64,000 bases of DNA from Amycolatopsis taiwanensis DSM 45107. GTDB taxonomy: Bacteria; Actinomycetota; Actinomycetes; Mycobacteriales; Pseudonocardiaceae. The translations under genes and the position numbers were made by a program. Below, piece after piece: positions 51,149 to 59,104 of the stretch. The notes under the pieces are model-generated. The model was not told where the DNA came from. It made no database searches and saw nothing but the letters and a program-made list of their open reading frames with translations. Every line of letters starts with the position of its first letter. Within the stretch, counting starts at the first letter, position 1. The stretch covers positions 166,662 to 230,661 of the forward strand of contig NZ_KI912598.1 of the NCBI RefSeq assembly GCF_000519205.1, given 5' to 3'.

Positions 51149-52177
51149 ATGACCATTGAGCCGGAAGGGGCCGTGGGCCGCATCACCGTACTCGGCGCGG
51201 GTTCCTGGGGAACGACATTCGCGAAGGTGCTCGCCGACGCCGGTCGTGACGTGACGATCTGGGCGCGCCGGGCGGAGGTCGCCGAAGAGATCGGCCGCCG
51301 CCACACCAATTCCCGGTACCTGCCCGGCGTGACGTTGCCCGCCGGGCTGGCCGCGACCGCGGACGCGGGCGAGGCGCTGGCCGGAGCCGAGGCGGTGGTG
51401 TTCGCGGTGCCCAGCCAGAGCCTGCGGGCGAACCTGCTCGCCTGGCGCGAACTGCTGCCGCCCGGCGCGATCCCGGTCAGCCTCGCCAAGGGCGTCGAAC
51501 TGGGCACGTTGAAGCGGATGAGCGAGGTGATCGCCGACGTCACCGGCGTGGTCGCCGACGACGTCGTGGTGGTCTCCGGACCCAACCTGGCCCGGGAGAT
51601 CGCGCACGAACAGCCCGCCGCGGCGGTGTTCGCATGCGCCGATCACGACCGCGCGATGGCGATCCAGCGGGCGAGTTCGACCGGGTACTTCCGGCCCTAC
51701 ACCAACACCGACGTGATCGGCTGTGAACTCGGTGGGGCGTGCAAGAACGTGATCGCGCTGAGCTGCGGCATGGCCTCGGGCCTCGGCTACGGCGCCAACA
51801 CGATGGCGACGCTGATCACGCGCGGGCTCGCCGAGACAGCGCGTCTCGGCGCGAAACTGGGTGCGGACCCGTTGACCTTCGCCGGGCTGGCCGGGGTCGG
51901 CGATCTCGTGGCCACCTGCGCGTCACCACTGTCGCGCAACCGCACGTTCGGGGAACGTCTCGGCCGTGGCGAGACCGTGGCGCAGGCGCAGGAGGCCACC
52001 GGCGGGCAGGTCGCGGAGGGTGTGATGTCCTGCACGTCGATCCACGAGCTGGCGCTGGCGCACGGGGTCGACATGCCGCTCACCGAAGCGATGCGGCGGG
52101 TGTGCCACGAGGGCGTCGACCCCCGCAAGGTGGGGGCGGAACTGCTTGGGCGGCAACGAAAACACGAGTGGTCGTGA
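51149..52177 (+). CDS. gpsA: Glycerol-3-phosphate dehydrogenase [NAD(P)+]
   Basis: A 342-residue enzyme making sn-glycerol-3-phosphate for phospholipids. The Rossmann motif GAGSWGTTFAKVL is at about residues 13-25, and the catalytic Lys is in LGGACKNVIALSCGM. LSRNRTFGERLGRG is in the helical C-terminal domain. ATG at 51149. It is in an operon with plsC. Confidence 0.95.
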   Translation: MTIEPEGAVGRITVLGAGSWGTTFAKVLADAGRDVTIWARRAEVAEEIGRRHTNSRYLPGVTLPAGLAATADAGEALAGAEAVVFAVPSQSLRANLLAWRELLPPGAIPVSLAKGVELGTLKRMSEVIADVTGVVADDVVVVSGPNLAREIAHEQPAAAVFACADHDRAMAIQRASSTGYFRPYTNTDVIGCELGGACKNVIALSCGMASGLGYGANTMATLITRGLAETARLGAKLGADPLTFAGLAGVGDLVATCASPLSRNRTFGERLGRGETVAQAQEATGGQVAEGVMSCTSIHELALAHGVDMPLTEAMRRVCHEGVDPRKVGAELLGRQRKHEWS

Positions 52178-52295
52178 ATTGTTCCGGCGGGTCGTCACCG
52201 GCCAGTCAGATGTCCATAGTGGCCGGTGCGGGTGGCCTACCCGGTTGGTGGAACCGGTTTGACGGACCGCGCGCGGGGCTGGTTTCCTCGAGGGC

Positions 52296-52376
52296 ATGTT
52301 GACGCGTGGCGCTACCGCACGGCGAGGCTGGGTCGGCCTCCGCCGGGTCGCCAGCGCGCTGTGTCCTTGCCGGTGA
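52296..52376 (+). CDS. Cysteine-type leader peptide upstream of cysteine dioxygenase
   Basis: A 26-codon ORF that starts ATG TTG just after GAGGG and ends RVASALCPCR. The Arg-Val-Ala-Ser-Ala-Leu-Cys ending resembles small putative leader peptides annotated before sulfur genes in actinobacteria (from memory, not searched). Its Cys codons TGT CCT TGC (52362-52370) lie in the 5' arm of a hairpin whose 3' arm is the ribosome-binding site of the next gene. Likely a sensor of Cys-tRNA. Confidence 0.65.
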   Translation: MLTRGATARRGWVGLRRVASALCPCR

Positions 52377-52418
52377 CCCGCCCCATCCGCCGAAACCGCC
52401 CCACCCACCCAAGGACAC
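52361..52418 (+). promoter_or_regulatory. Hairpin sequestering the cysteine dioxygenase ribosome-binding site
   Basis: GTGTCCTTG (52361-52369) pairs perfectly with CAAGGACAC (52410-52418). GGTG (52372-52375) extends the stem with CACC (52406-52409) after a 2-nt bulge. The 3' arm holds AAGGA (52411-52415), 9 nt before the ATG at 52425. Translation of the leader must open this stem. Confidence 0.7.
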
Positions 52419-52424
52419 CGCTTC

Positions 52425-52958
52425 ATGTTCGCTGTTCCGGAAAACACCGTCTCGATCCCGGAAAACCCGTTACTGCGCCATCCGGTGCGCGTCGCGCTGG
52501 CCTACGCCAGCGACCGCGACCGCTGGCGTGGCCTGCTCCGCTACGACCCCGACCGGCGCTTCTCCGCGCTCGTCGAAAGCGACGGCGACCAGGAAATCTG
52601 GCTGCTGAGCTGGCTTCCCGGACAACAAACCGGCCTGCACGACCACGCCGGCTCCACCGGTGCGTTCACCCTGGTGAGCGGACGGTTGAGCGAGACCGTG
52701 GCGCGGCGCGCCCCCGACGGCCGGGCGATCACCGAACTACACCGGCTGGCGGCCGGGCAGTCCCGCGTGTTCGGGCCCGGCTACGTACACCAGGTCCGCA
52801 ACGAAGGCCCGGATCCGGCGGTCAGCATCCATGTCTACCGCTCGGGCGGCCGGCGCATGCGAGCGTTTCAGCTGGACCCGGTCGCCGGTCCGGTGCGCGA
52901 GGAATCGAGGCACCGCCCCGCCACGTGGGCGGGGATGGGAGAGCCCGCCGGGACGTAA
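52425..52958 (+). CDS. Cysteine dioxygenase
   Basis: A 177-residue cupin that oxidises cysteine to cysteine sulfinate. The iron-binding His residues are in GLHDHAGSTGAFTLVSG and the later His in PGYVHQVRN; TLVSGRLSETV is the characteristic cupin core. ATG at 52425 has AAGGA in a regulated hairpin. The tail overlaps the convergent PNPOx-family gene by 91 bp. The leader ORF upstream links its translation to cysteine supply. Confidence 0.92.
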   Translation: MFAVPENTVSIPENPLLRHPVRVALAYASDRDRWRGLLRYDPDRRFSALVESDGDQEIWLLSWLPGQQTGLHDHAGSTGAFTLVSGRLSETVARRAPDGRAITELHRLAAGQSRVFGPGYVHQVRNEGPDPAVSIHVYRSGGRRMRAFQLDPVAGPVREESRHRPATWAGMGEPAGT

Positions 52959-53557
52959 TCGGCCGGGATCGGTTCCCCGAACGTCGTGCGGACCGGCAGC
53001 ACGCCGGCCCATGCGGTGCCGGTCGCGACGTCCTCGGGGTCGTCGACGGGCGCGCCGGTACGAATCTTGACCGACGCCTCGGTGAGATCCAGCGCCAGCA
53101 CCTCGACCGCGGCGAACTCCTTGGCGTTGACCTCCCGCGCGTGGTCCCACGACCCGGGCGCCAGGTGCTCGGTGATCACGCGCAGCCCGTGCAGCTTCTC
53201 GGCACGTTCCTCGACCGGGCGCGCGCATCCGTGCACCACCGCGCTGCGGTAGTTCATGCTGTGGTTGTTGATGGACCTCGCATAGACGATCGCGTCCAGC
53301 AGTGTCACCGTCACGCAGGCGTCGATGCCCCCGGTGGCCGCGCGCATGCTCGTCGCACCGGTCGAACCGTGTACATACAGCCGGTCGTCGTCGCGGCCGT
53401 ATCCCGTCGGCAGCACGACCGGTGCCCCGTACAGGATGAGGCCGAGATGGCAGACGAGGCCCTCGTCGAGCACGTCGTAGAGGGCCTGGCGGTCGGTGGC
53501 CGCGCGTTCCTTCTTGCGGCTGAGGGTGCTCCGCGGGGTCGGTGACAAGCTGGTCAT
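52868..53557 (-). CDS. Pyridoxamine 5'-phosphate oxidase-family (split-barrel flavin) protein
   Basis: A 229-residue FMN-binding split-barrel protein (HLGLILYGAPVVLPTGYGR, LYVHGSTGATSMRA, AVVHGCARPVEE). Proteins of this type bind flavin, F420 or heme; true PNPOx activity is not certain. ATG at 53557 is chosen over 53701 because a C-type leader with ribosome-binding site precedes it. It is divergent from a MocR/PdxR-like regulator, which supports a vitamin B6 connection. Confidence 0.85.
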   Translation of the reverse strand: MTSLSPTPRSTLSRKKERAATDRQALYDVLDEGLVCHLGLILYGAPVVLPTGYGRDDDRLYVHGSTGATSMRAATGGIDACVTVTLLDAIVYARSINNHSMNYRSAVVHGCARPVEERAEKLHGLRVITEHLAPGSWDHAREVNAKEFAAVEVLALDLTEASVKIRTGAPVDDPEDVATGTAWAGVLPVRTTFGEPIPADYVPAGSPIPAHVAGRCLDSSRTGPATGSS

Positions 53558-53561
53558 GGGG

Positions 53562-53650
53562 CCCTTCCTTCGTGAGTTTGCGCGCGACTGTGTCCTGTGG
53601 GGGCTCCGCCCCCGCACCCCCGTCTGGGGGCAAGCCCCCAGACGCTCTGC
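53562..53650 (-). repeat. Repeat C2: G-rich hairpins plus conserved leader
   Basis: On the minus strand: CTGGGGGCTTGCCCCCAG, ACGGGGGTGCGGGGGCGG, AGCCCCCACAGGACACAG, then the leader TCGCGCGCAAACTCACGAAG directly before the start codon of the PNPOx-family gene. It matches the layout of C3 and C4. Confidence 0.8.
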
Positions 53651-53814
53651 CTTGTGGGGGCAGAGCATGTCGACGGGGCGCTGCCTAAGGGGTCGGGTCA
53701 AGGTTTGCGATGGGGCGCCCGCCGTCCCCCTGGCGAGACGGAGGTGCGCGCTCGGTGGTCGGGGTGAGTGCCGCGGGTCGACTCACGGATGTCACGGGCC
53801 AAGCCTGCCTTGTA

Positions 53815-53845
53815 TAGTGGCCTTGTCAAAGGGCCATTGCTGGAT
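53815..53845 (+). promoter_or_regulatory. Probable operator/promoter of the MocR gene
   Basis: TATAGTGGCC followed by TTGTCAAAGGGCCATTG contains an imperfect palindrome (TGGCC...GGCCA) and a -10-like TATAGT. The AGTGG core resembles reported PdxR sites. Autoregulation is inferred. Confidence 0.4.
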
Positions 53846-53869
53846 CAAAGAGGAAGTCCAATCCCGCCC

Positions 53870-55231
53870 GTGCCTACCGCGCTTCCCGTTACGCTCGACC
53901 GCGAATCCGAGGTGCCGCTCGCGGTGCAACTCGCGGACGCGCTGCGAAAATCCGCCTCCAACGGGCATTTGCGGGGCGGTGACCGGCTCCCGTCCACCCG
54001 CGCGCTCGCGCAGCGGCTCGGGGTGAGCCGCACCGTCACGTCGGCCGCCTACGAGCAGTTGCACGCCGAAGGCTGGATCGCGGGCCGGCGTGGCTCCGGC
54101 ACCTACGTGACCACCTCGCCGCCCAAGGACCGCCCTGCGCATCCGGCGCTGCCAGGCGCGGCGCCCGAAACCGACGACCTGCTCGACCTGAGTCCCGGCA
54201 CGCCGTGGGCCGCCGGCATCGACCGGGCGGCCTGGCGCCGGGCCTGGCGGGCCGCTGCCGACGCGCCGCCGCTGACCCGCGCGCCGCGCGCCGGGCTGCC
54301 CGAGTACCGCGCGGCGATCGGCGAACATCTGCTGCGGCACCGTGGTCTCGCCGTCGGCACCGATTCCGTGGTGGCCACCGGCGGGACCACCGCGGCCGTG
54401 GTGGAGCTGGCCACCTCGGTGCTGGCCAAGGGCGACGTGGTGGCCGTGGAGGAGCCGGGCTACCAGCGGGCGGTGCAGGTGATGACCGCGGCCGGGCTGC
54501 GCGTGGTCGGGGTGCCGGTCGACGAGCAGGGAATGCGGCCGGACGGGATCCCGTCGAACGCCCGAGCCGTCTACTGCTCGCCCGCGCACCACTATCCGAT
54601 GGGCGCGCGGATGAGCGCGGCCCGCCGGGTCGAGTTGGTGGAGCGGGCCCGGGCGGACAACCTCCTGGTCATCGAGGACGACTACGACGGTGAGTTGCGT
54701 TTCGACGTCGCGCCGCTGCCGTTGCTGGCCGCGCTCGCCCCGGATGTGGTCGTGCATCTCGGCACCACCAGCAAGATCCTCACCCCGACGCTGGGCACGG
54801 GCTGGATGGTGGCCCCGAGCGCGGTCACCTCGGCCGTGCTGGCCTACCGGGACCACACCAGCATCCGCCCGGCGCCGGCCGGGCAGCGCGTGCTGGTGGA
54901 ACTGGCCCGGCACGGGGATCTCGGCCGTCACCTCCGCAAGCTGCGTCGGGAACTGGCCGAGCGGCGCGCGCTGCTGGTCGGCGCGTTGAAGGCGGCGAAC
55001 ATCGCGGTGCTGGGTGACGACGCGGGGGCGCATCTGGTAGTACCACTCGCTTCGGCGGAAATGGAACGGGACCGGCTGGCCGCGGCGCAGGCTCGCGGCA
55101 TCCGCCTCGACGGCCTCGCCCGGCATTTCGCCGGGAAGCCCTACGCCTTCGGTGTCGCGATCGGATACGCGGGCTGTTCCCGCGAGTCGCTGCGCCACGC
55201 CCTGACCGTGCTCGTCCGGCTGTTGTGCTGA
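53870..55231 (+). CDS. MocR/PdxR-type regulator (GntR HTH fused to PLP aminotransferase fold)
   Basis: A 453-residue protein. The GntR winged helix is at about residues 15-85 (LRGGDRLPSTRALAQRLGVS, RTVTSAAYEQLHAEGW). A fold-type I aminotransferase domain follows, with the PLP-binding Lys in LGTTSKILTPTLG, and IEDDYDGELRF before it. PdxR members activate pyridoxal phosphate synthesis genes. GTG at 53870 has AGGAAG 13 bp upstream; other starts up to 53768 are possible. The PNPOx-family gene next door is a candidate target. Confidence 0.9.
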   Translation: MPTALPVTLDRESEVPLAVQLADALRKSASNGHLRGGDRLPSTRALAQRLGVSRTVTSAAYEQLHAEGWIAGRRGSGTYVTTSPPKDRPAHPALPGAAPETDDLLDLSPGTPWAAGIDRAAWRRAWRAAADAPPLTRAPRAGLPEYRAAIGEHLLRHRGLAVGTDSVVATGGTTAAVVELATSVLAKGDVVAVEEPGYQRAVQVMTAAGLRVVGVPVDEQGMRPDGIPSNARAVYCSPAHHYPMGARMSAARRVELVERARADNLLVIEDDYDGELRFDVAPLPLLAALAPDVVVHLGTTSKILTPTLGTGWMVAPSAVTSAVLAYRDHTSIRPAPAGQRVLVELARHGDLGRHLRKLRRELAERRALLVGALKAANIAVLGDDAGAHLVVPLASAEMERDRLAAAQARGIRLDGLARHFAGKPYAFGVAIGYAGCSRESLRHALTVLVRLLC

Positions 55232-55404
55232 GCCCCCGGTAGGGTGATCGCTCATGAGCAGGCCAGTGTCAAGCCGCCGCGGCGGCTCCCAAGCCGACCA
55301 TGGAGCGCGCCGCCGTCAGGCCCCGCGGTCGGGGCGGCGGGGCGCCATCGTGAATGACGTGACCCGACCTCGTCAGAAGCGCCCTGCCGACATGGTCAAG
55401 GGGG

Positions 55405-55597
55405 TCTGGGGGCTTGCCCCCAGTCGGGGGTGTGGGGGCGGAGCCCCCGCAGGGCAGAGTGTCTGGGGGCTTGCCCCCAGCCGGGGGTGTGGGGGCGGAG
55501 CCCCCGCTAGGCGGAGTGTCTGGGGGGTTGCCTCCAGCCGGGGTGTGGGGGCGGAGCCCCCACAGGACACGGTCGCGCGCAAACTCGCGGAGGGGCA
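55405..55597 (+). repeat. Repeat C3: three 57-nt G-rich hairpin units plus conserved leader
   Basis: Three units start at 55405, 55462 and 55519, exactly 57 bp apart. Each has CTGGGGGCTTGCCCCCAG and GGGGGCGGAGCCCCC separated by CGGGGGTGTG. The last unit is followed by ACAGGACACG and the leader TCGCGCGCAAACTCGCGG plus AGGGGCA up to the ddl ATG. The rest of the 366-bp gap (55232-55404) shows no gene. Confidence 0.9.
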
Positions 55598-56689
55598 ATG
55601 AGCGCACGGAAAACGCGGGTGGCCGTGGTGTTCGGCGGCCGAAGCACCGAGCACACCATCTCCTGCGTATCGGCGGGCAGCGTGCTGGCAAATCTCGATC
55701 CGGAACGGTTCGAGGTCGTGCCGATCGGCATCACCCCGGAAGGCGGGTGGGTACTGGGCAGTTCGGATCCGAACGCGCTTCAGATCCGCGGCCGCGAGCT
55801 GCCGTCCGTGGACGGGGGGCAGGCGCTGGTGCTCGCCGGCGACCCGACCGTGCGCGAGCTGGTCGCCGTCGAACCGGGAGCCGAGGCGCTCGGTGGCGTG
55901 GACGTGGTTTTCCCGGTGCTGCACGGCGCGTTCGGTGAGGACGGCACGATCCAGGGCCTGCTGGAGATGGCCGGGATCCCGTACGTCGGCGCCGGGGTGT
56001 TCGCCAGCGCGGCCGCGATGGACAAGGAGTATGCGAAGAAACTCCTTGCGGCGGAGGGACTTCCGGTTGGCCGCTACGCGTCACTGCGTCGTGGACAGTC
56101 TACTTTGGATACCGCGGAGCGGGAGCGGCTCGGCCTTCCGGTGTTCGTGAAGCCGTCCAGGGCGGGCTCGTCGATCGGGATCAGCCGCGTCGGTGACTGG
56201 GCGGAGCTGGACGCCGCGATCGAACTGGCCCGCCAGACCGATCCGAAGGTGCTCGTCGAGGCCGCGGTGACCGGCCGCGAGGTCGAATGCGGCGTGCTGG
56301 AGTTCCCGGACGGCCGCATCGAAGCATCACTGCCCGCCGAGATCCGGGTGCTGTCGGAGGACGCGGGGGCCTGGTACGACTTCGAAACCAAATACATCGG
56401 CGAAGACGCCGAACTGGACATTCCGGCCAAGCTCGACGACGTCGTCACCGAGCGGCTGCGCGCGCTGGCGGTGCAGGCGTTCGAGGCGCTGGACTGCCAG
56501 GGGCTGGCCCGGGTGGACTTCTTCGTCGGCGAGGACGGCGAGCTGACCATCAACGAGGTCAACACCATGCCGGGTTTCACCGCCACCTCGGCCTATCCGA
56601 AGATGTGGCAGGTCACCGGCATGGACTACCGGACCCTGCTGACCACCCTCGTGGAGACCGCGCTCGCCCGTGGCACCGGCCTGCGTTAA
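55598..56689 (+). CDS. ddl: D-alanine--D-alanine ligase
   Basis: A 363-residue ATP-grasp enzyme making the D-Ala-D-Ala dipeptide of peptidoglycan. VAVVFGGRSTEHTISC is the N-terminal motif. VFVKPSRAGSSIGISRV binds ATP, and RVDFFVGEDGELTINEVNT carries the metal residues and final Asn-Glu. ATG at 55598 has GGAGG supplied by the C3 repeat leader. Peptides ending D-Ala are expected, as no vanX/vanH genes are adjacent. Confidence 0.96.
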   Translation: MSARKTRVAVVFGGRSTEHTISCVSAGSVLANLDPERFEVVPIGITPEGGWVLGSSDPNALQIRGRELPSVDGGQALVLAGDPTVRELVAVEPGAEALGGVDVVFPVLHGAFGEDGTIQGLLEMAGIPYVGAGVFASAAAMDKEYAKKLLAAEGLPVGRYASLRRGQSTLDTAERERLGLPVFVKPSRAGSSIGISRVGDWAELDAAIELARQTDPKVLVEAAVTGREVECGVLEFPDGRIEASLPAEIRVLSEDAGAWYDFETKYIGEDAELDIPAKLDDVVTERLRALAVQAFEALDCQGLARVDFFVGEDGELTINEVNTMPGFTATSAYPKMWQVTGMDYRTLLTTLVETALARGTGLR

Positions 56690-56699
56690 CGCCCGGGCC

Positions 56700-56893
56700 A
56701 GTCCCCCGTTCCCGTCCCGCGAGTCCCACCTTCCCGTCGTGCGTGTCCCCCGTTCCCGTCGTGCGTGTCCCACCTTCCCGTAGCGCGAGTCCTACGTTCC
56801 CGTCCAACGGGAAGGTGGAACTCGCGTTACGGGAGTGTGGGACTCGCGCTACCGGGGTGTGGGACTCGCGCTACGGGAGTGTGGGACTCGCGG
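56700..56893. repeat. Repeat array B2, 22-nt units, inverted about its centre
   Basis: Five units of the type GCGAGTCCCACCTTCCCGTC, then the centre TTCCCGTCCAACGGGAA (perfect palindrome around CCA), then four units of ACGGGAGTGTGGGACTCGC at 22 nt. It follows ddl. Its centre and right half closely match B1 at 10976. Confidence 0.87.
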
Positions 56894-56921
56894 CGACGCG
56901 GTCTTCACCACGGAGACTTCT

Positions 56922-57290
56922 GGATCGCCCGGCCTCTTCGGCATTACTCGATTCGACGTGCCGGATGACCGCAAGGAGGCCATCGTGCCCGGGCGGCTGC
57001 CCGGCGACGATCACGGGCGTTTTTGTCTCGACCTTCGTGACGGGTATGCCGTATTGGTCTACCTGCCCGGGGAAGAACCGCACGGCGAAATCGTGAACGC
57101 CGGCCTCGACGAGTTCATCGGATTTCTCTGCCGGTTCGCAGTCCGCGCCAAGGATCTTCGTGACGCCTCGAGGGAGGAAGCCCGGCAGTACCCGGATAGG
57201 TTCGTCGACGTCCTCGAGGAAATCGAGCTTTTCCCAGCCCGGCGGCTGGTGGTGATCGAATTCAGAACCGCAGCGGCTGCGGGGGAAGTT
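56922..57290 (+). pseudogene. SUKH-4-like immunity protein remnant
   Basis: One frame reads FGITRFDVPDDRKEAIVPGR, then GRFCLDLRDGYAVLVYLP and IVNAGLDEFIGFLCRF, which resembles the SUKH-4/SMI1 immunity fold. No start with a ribosome-binding site is evident upstream (the frame begins inside array B2), and downstream it runs on through the antisense of a DUF3515 gene. It is probably a truncated or frameshifted orphan immunity gene. The match is by eye. Confidence 0.4.
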
Positions 57291-57795
57291 TCGTCGCGAC
57301 GGCGCCGGAGACGTCCTGCAGCGGTCCGGTTCCCACCGAGCCCGGTACCGTCAGTGCGACGTAGACGGGCCGGTCCACGACGTACCAGGTGGTCGAGCCG
57401 TCGCCGAGTACCGGCAACCATTGCACGCCGGAAACGACCCGCAACTGCGAGGTCGGCGTCAGCTCCGGCGGCCGTTCCAGTCCGCACCGCAACACGACGG
57501 TTTCCTGCTCGCCCCAGGCGACGGTCGCGGCCGGGGCGGGCGCGGCCAGCTCACGGCGGACCAGCGTGGTGCCGCCGGAGGTCAACTCGAGGGGAAGCGC
57601 GCCCAGCAGGGTGGCGCACTCGGGCGAACCCGCCTCCGGCGCCGGCACCGACGGGAGCGCGAGCGGTCCCGTGCCGGGTTGCCCTCCGGAACGGGCGAAA
57701 ATTCCGGCCACCGCGATGCCGGCAGCCAGGATGACGGCTACCACCGCCGCGACGACGATCAGGCGTCGGGGCGGGGCGCCGGCGGTGTCCTGCAT
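57262..57795 (-). CDS. DUF3515 family membrane-anchored protein
   Basis: A 177-residue protein with one N-terminal transmembrane helix (LIVVAAVVAVILAAGIAVAG, about residues 12-31) and an extracytoplasmic domain typical of DUF3515 (CATLLGALPLEL, VAWGEQETVVLRCG, WYVVDRPVYVALTVP). ATG at 57795; TTG at 57801 is possible. It occupies the position of Rv2980 between ddl and thiL. Function unknown. Confidence 0.85.
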   Translation of the reverse strand: MQDTAGAPPRRLIVVAAVVAVILAAGIAVAGIFARSGGQPGTGPLALPSVPAPEAGSPECATLLGALPLELTSGGTTLVRRELAAPAPAATVAWGEQETVVLRCGLERPPELTPTSQLRVVSGVQWLPVLGDGSTTWYVVDRPVYVALTVPGSVGTGPLQDVSGAVATKLPPQPLRF

Positions 57796-57797
57796 GG

Positions 57798-58031
57798 TCA
57801 AAGATGTACCACGGGGCAGGTGAGCGTCCTGGTGATGCCCTCCACGCCCTGCACCTTGGCGACCACGAGCTGTCCCAGTTGGTCGACGCTGTCGGCTTCG
57901 GCACGGACGATGACGTCGTAGGGGCCGGTCACGTCCTCGGATGTGGCGACACCGGGAATTTTGGCGATCTCCTCCGCAACCGCGGCGGCCTTTCCGACTT
58001 CGGTCTGGATCAGGATGTATGCATGAACCAC
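57798..58031 (-). CDS. Stand-alone Lrp/AsnC ligand-binding domain (RAM) protein
   Basis: A 77-residue protein consisting only of the alpha-beta RAM domain of Lrp/AsnC regulators (VHAYILIQTEVGKAAAVAEE, TGPYDVIVRAEADSVDQLG). It lacks the HTH. Such small proteins form octamer-like rings and bind amino acids. GTG at 58031 with AAGGGG is chosen over 58064. It ends 3 bp before the DUF3515 gene start codon region and is likely co-transcribed with it. Confidence 0.9.
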   Translation of the reverse strand: MVHAYILIQTEVGKAAAVAEEIAKIPGVATSEDVTGPYDVIVRAEADSVDQLGQLVVAKVQGVEGITRTLTCPVVHL

Positions 58032-58147
58032 GGCGCGCCCCTTCGTCTTCCTCATCGGACTCAAGGTAGGAACGAGAAATACGAACCTACCCCACTCGCA
58101 GCGACGATAGGTGATCTCACTTTGGTGACGACAGAGGAGAAAGTCCG

Positions 58148-59104
58148 ATGACGACGGATGACGGCACGGTCGCCGGCCTCGGTGAGTTCGGTCTCATCCG
58201 GACGGTGACCGAGAGTCGAAGACAACCGGACAGTACGTTGCTGGGCCCGGGTGACGACGCCGCGATCCTCAGCGCGCCGGACCGCCGGGTGGTCGCCACC
58301 ACGGACATGCTGGTGCAGGGCGTGCACTTCCGCCTGGACTGGTCGACGCCCGAACAGGTGGGGCGCAAGGCGGTTGCGGTCAACCTGGCCGACGTGGCGG
58401 CCATGGGCGCGGTGCCCACGACGGTCCTGGTCGCGCTGGGCTGCCCCGGCGACACCCCCGCGTCGCTGGTCACGGAGCTCGTCGACGGCATGTGGGCCGA
58501 GGCGAACCGGGCCGGTGTGGGGGTCTCCGGCGGTGACCTGGTGCGTGCCGAGGAGTTGGTGGTGAGCGTGACGGCGCTGGGTGATCTCGGCGGTCGTCCG
58601 CCGGTGACGCGCTCGGGCGCGCGGCCCGGGGACATCGTCGCGGTGCACGGCCGGCTTGGCTGGGCGGCCGCGGGGCTTGCGGTGCTCAGCCGCGGTTTCC
58701 GGTCACCGGTCAATGTGGTGAACGCCCAGCGGGTACCGGAGCCGGACTACACGGCCGGTCCCGCGGCCGCCGGCGCCGGAGCGACCTCGATGATCGACAT
58801 CTCGGACGGCCTGCTGGCCGATCTCGGGCACGTCGCCGAGGCTTCCGGGGTCGGCATCGACGTGCGCACCGACCAGGTGGGCGTGCCGCGACGGCTCACC
58901 GAGGTGGGCACGGCGCTCGGCGCCGACCCGTTGCGGTGGGTGCTGACCGGTGGTGAAGACCACGCGCTGGCGGCCACCTTCCCGCCGTTCGCCGAACTGC
59001 CCGACGGCTGGCGGCGGATCGGTGCGGTGACGGTGCCGGATTCCGGCCTGACGGTCGATGGTGAGCCCTATCACGAGGAAAGTGGTTGGGAACACTGGCG
59101 ATGA
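58148..59104 (+). CDS. thiL: Thiamine-monophosphate kinase
   Basis: A 318-residue enzyme that phosphorylates thiamine monophosphate to the pyrophosphate. GPGDDAAIL, TDMLVQGVHFRLDW and KAVAVNLADVAAMGA are conserved in the N-terminal domain, and MIDISDGLLADLGHVA and TGGEDHALAATFP in the C-terminal one. ATG at 58148. The stop overlaps the next gene start (ATGA). Confidence 0.96.
   Translation: MTTDDGTVAGLGEFGLIRTVTESRRQPDSTLLGPGDDAAILSAPDRRVVATTDMLVQGVHFRLDWSTPEQVGRKAVAVNLADVAAMGAVPTTVLVALGCPGDTPASLVTELVDGMWAEANRAGVGVSGGDLVRAEELVVSVTALGDLGGRPPVTRSGARPGDIVAVHGRLGWAAAGLAVLSRGFRSPVNVVNAQRVPEPDYTAGPAAAGAGATSMIDISDGLLADLGHVAEASGVGIDVRTDQVGVPRRLTEVGTALGADPLRWVLTGGEDHALAATFPPFAELPDGWRRIGAVTVPDSGLTVDGEPYHEESGWEHWR

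Noticed and set aside
55254..55601. 115-residue ORF between MocR and ddl genes
   Set aside because: It reads through the C3 repeat units, is Arg/Gly-rich, and shows no domain.
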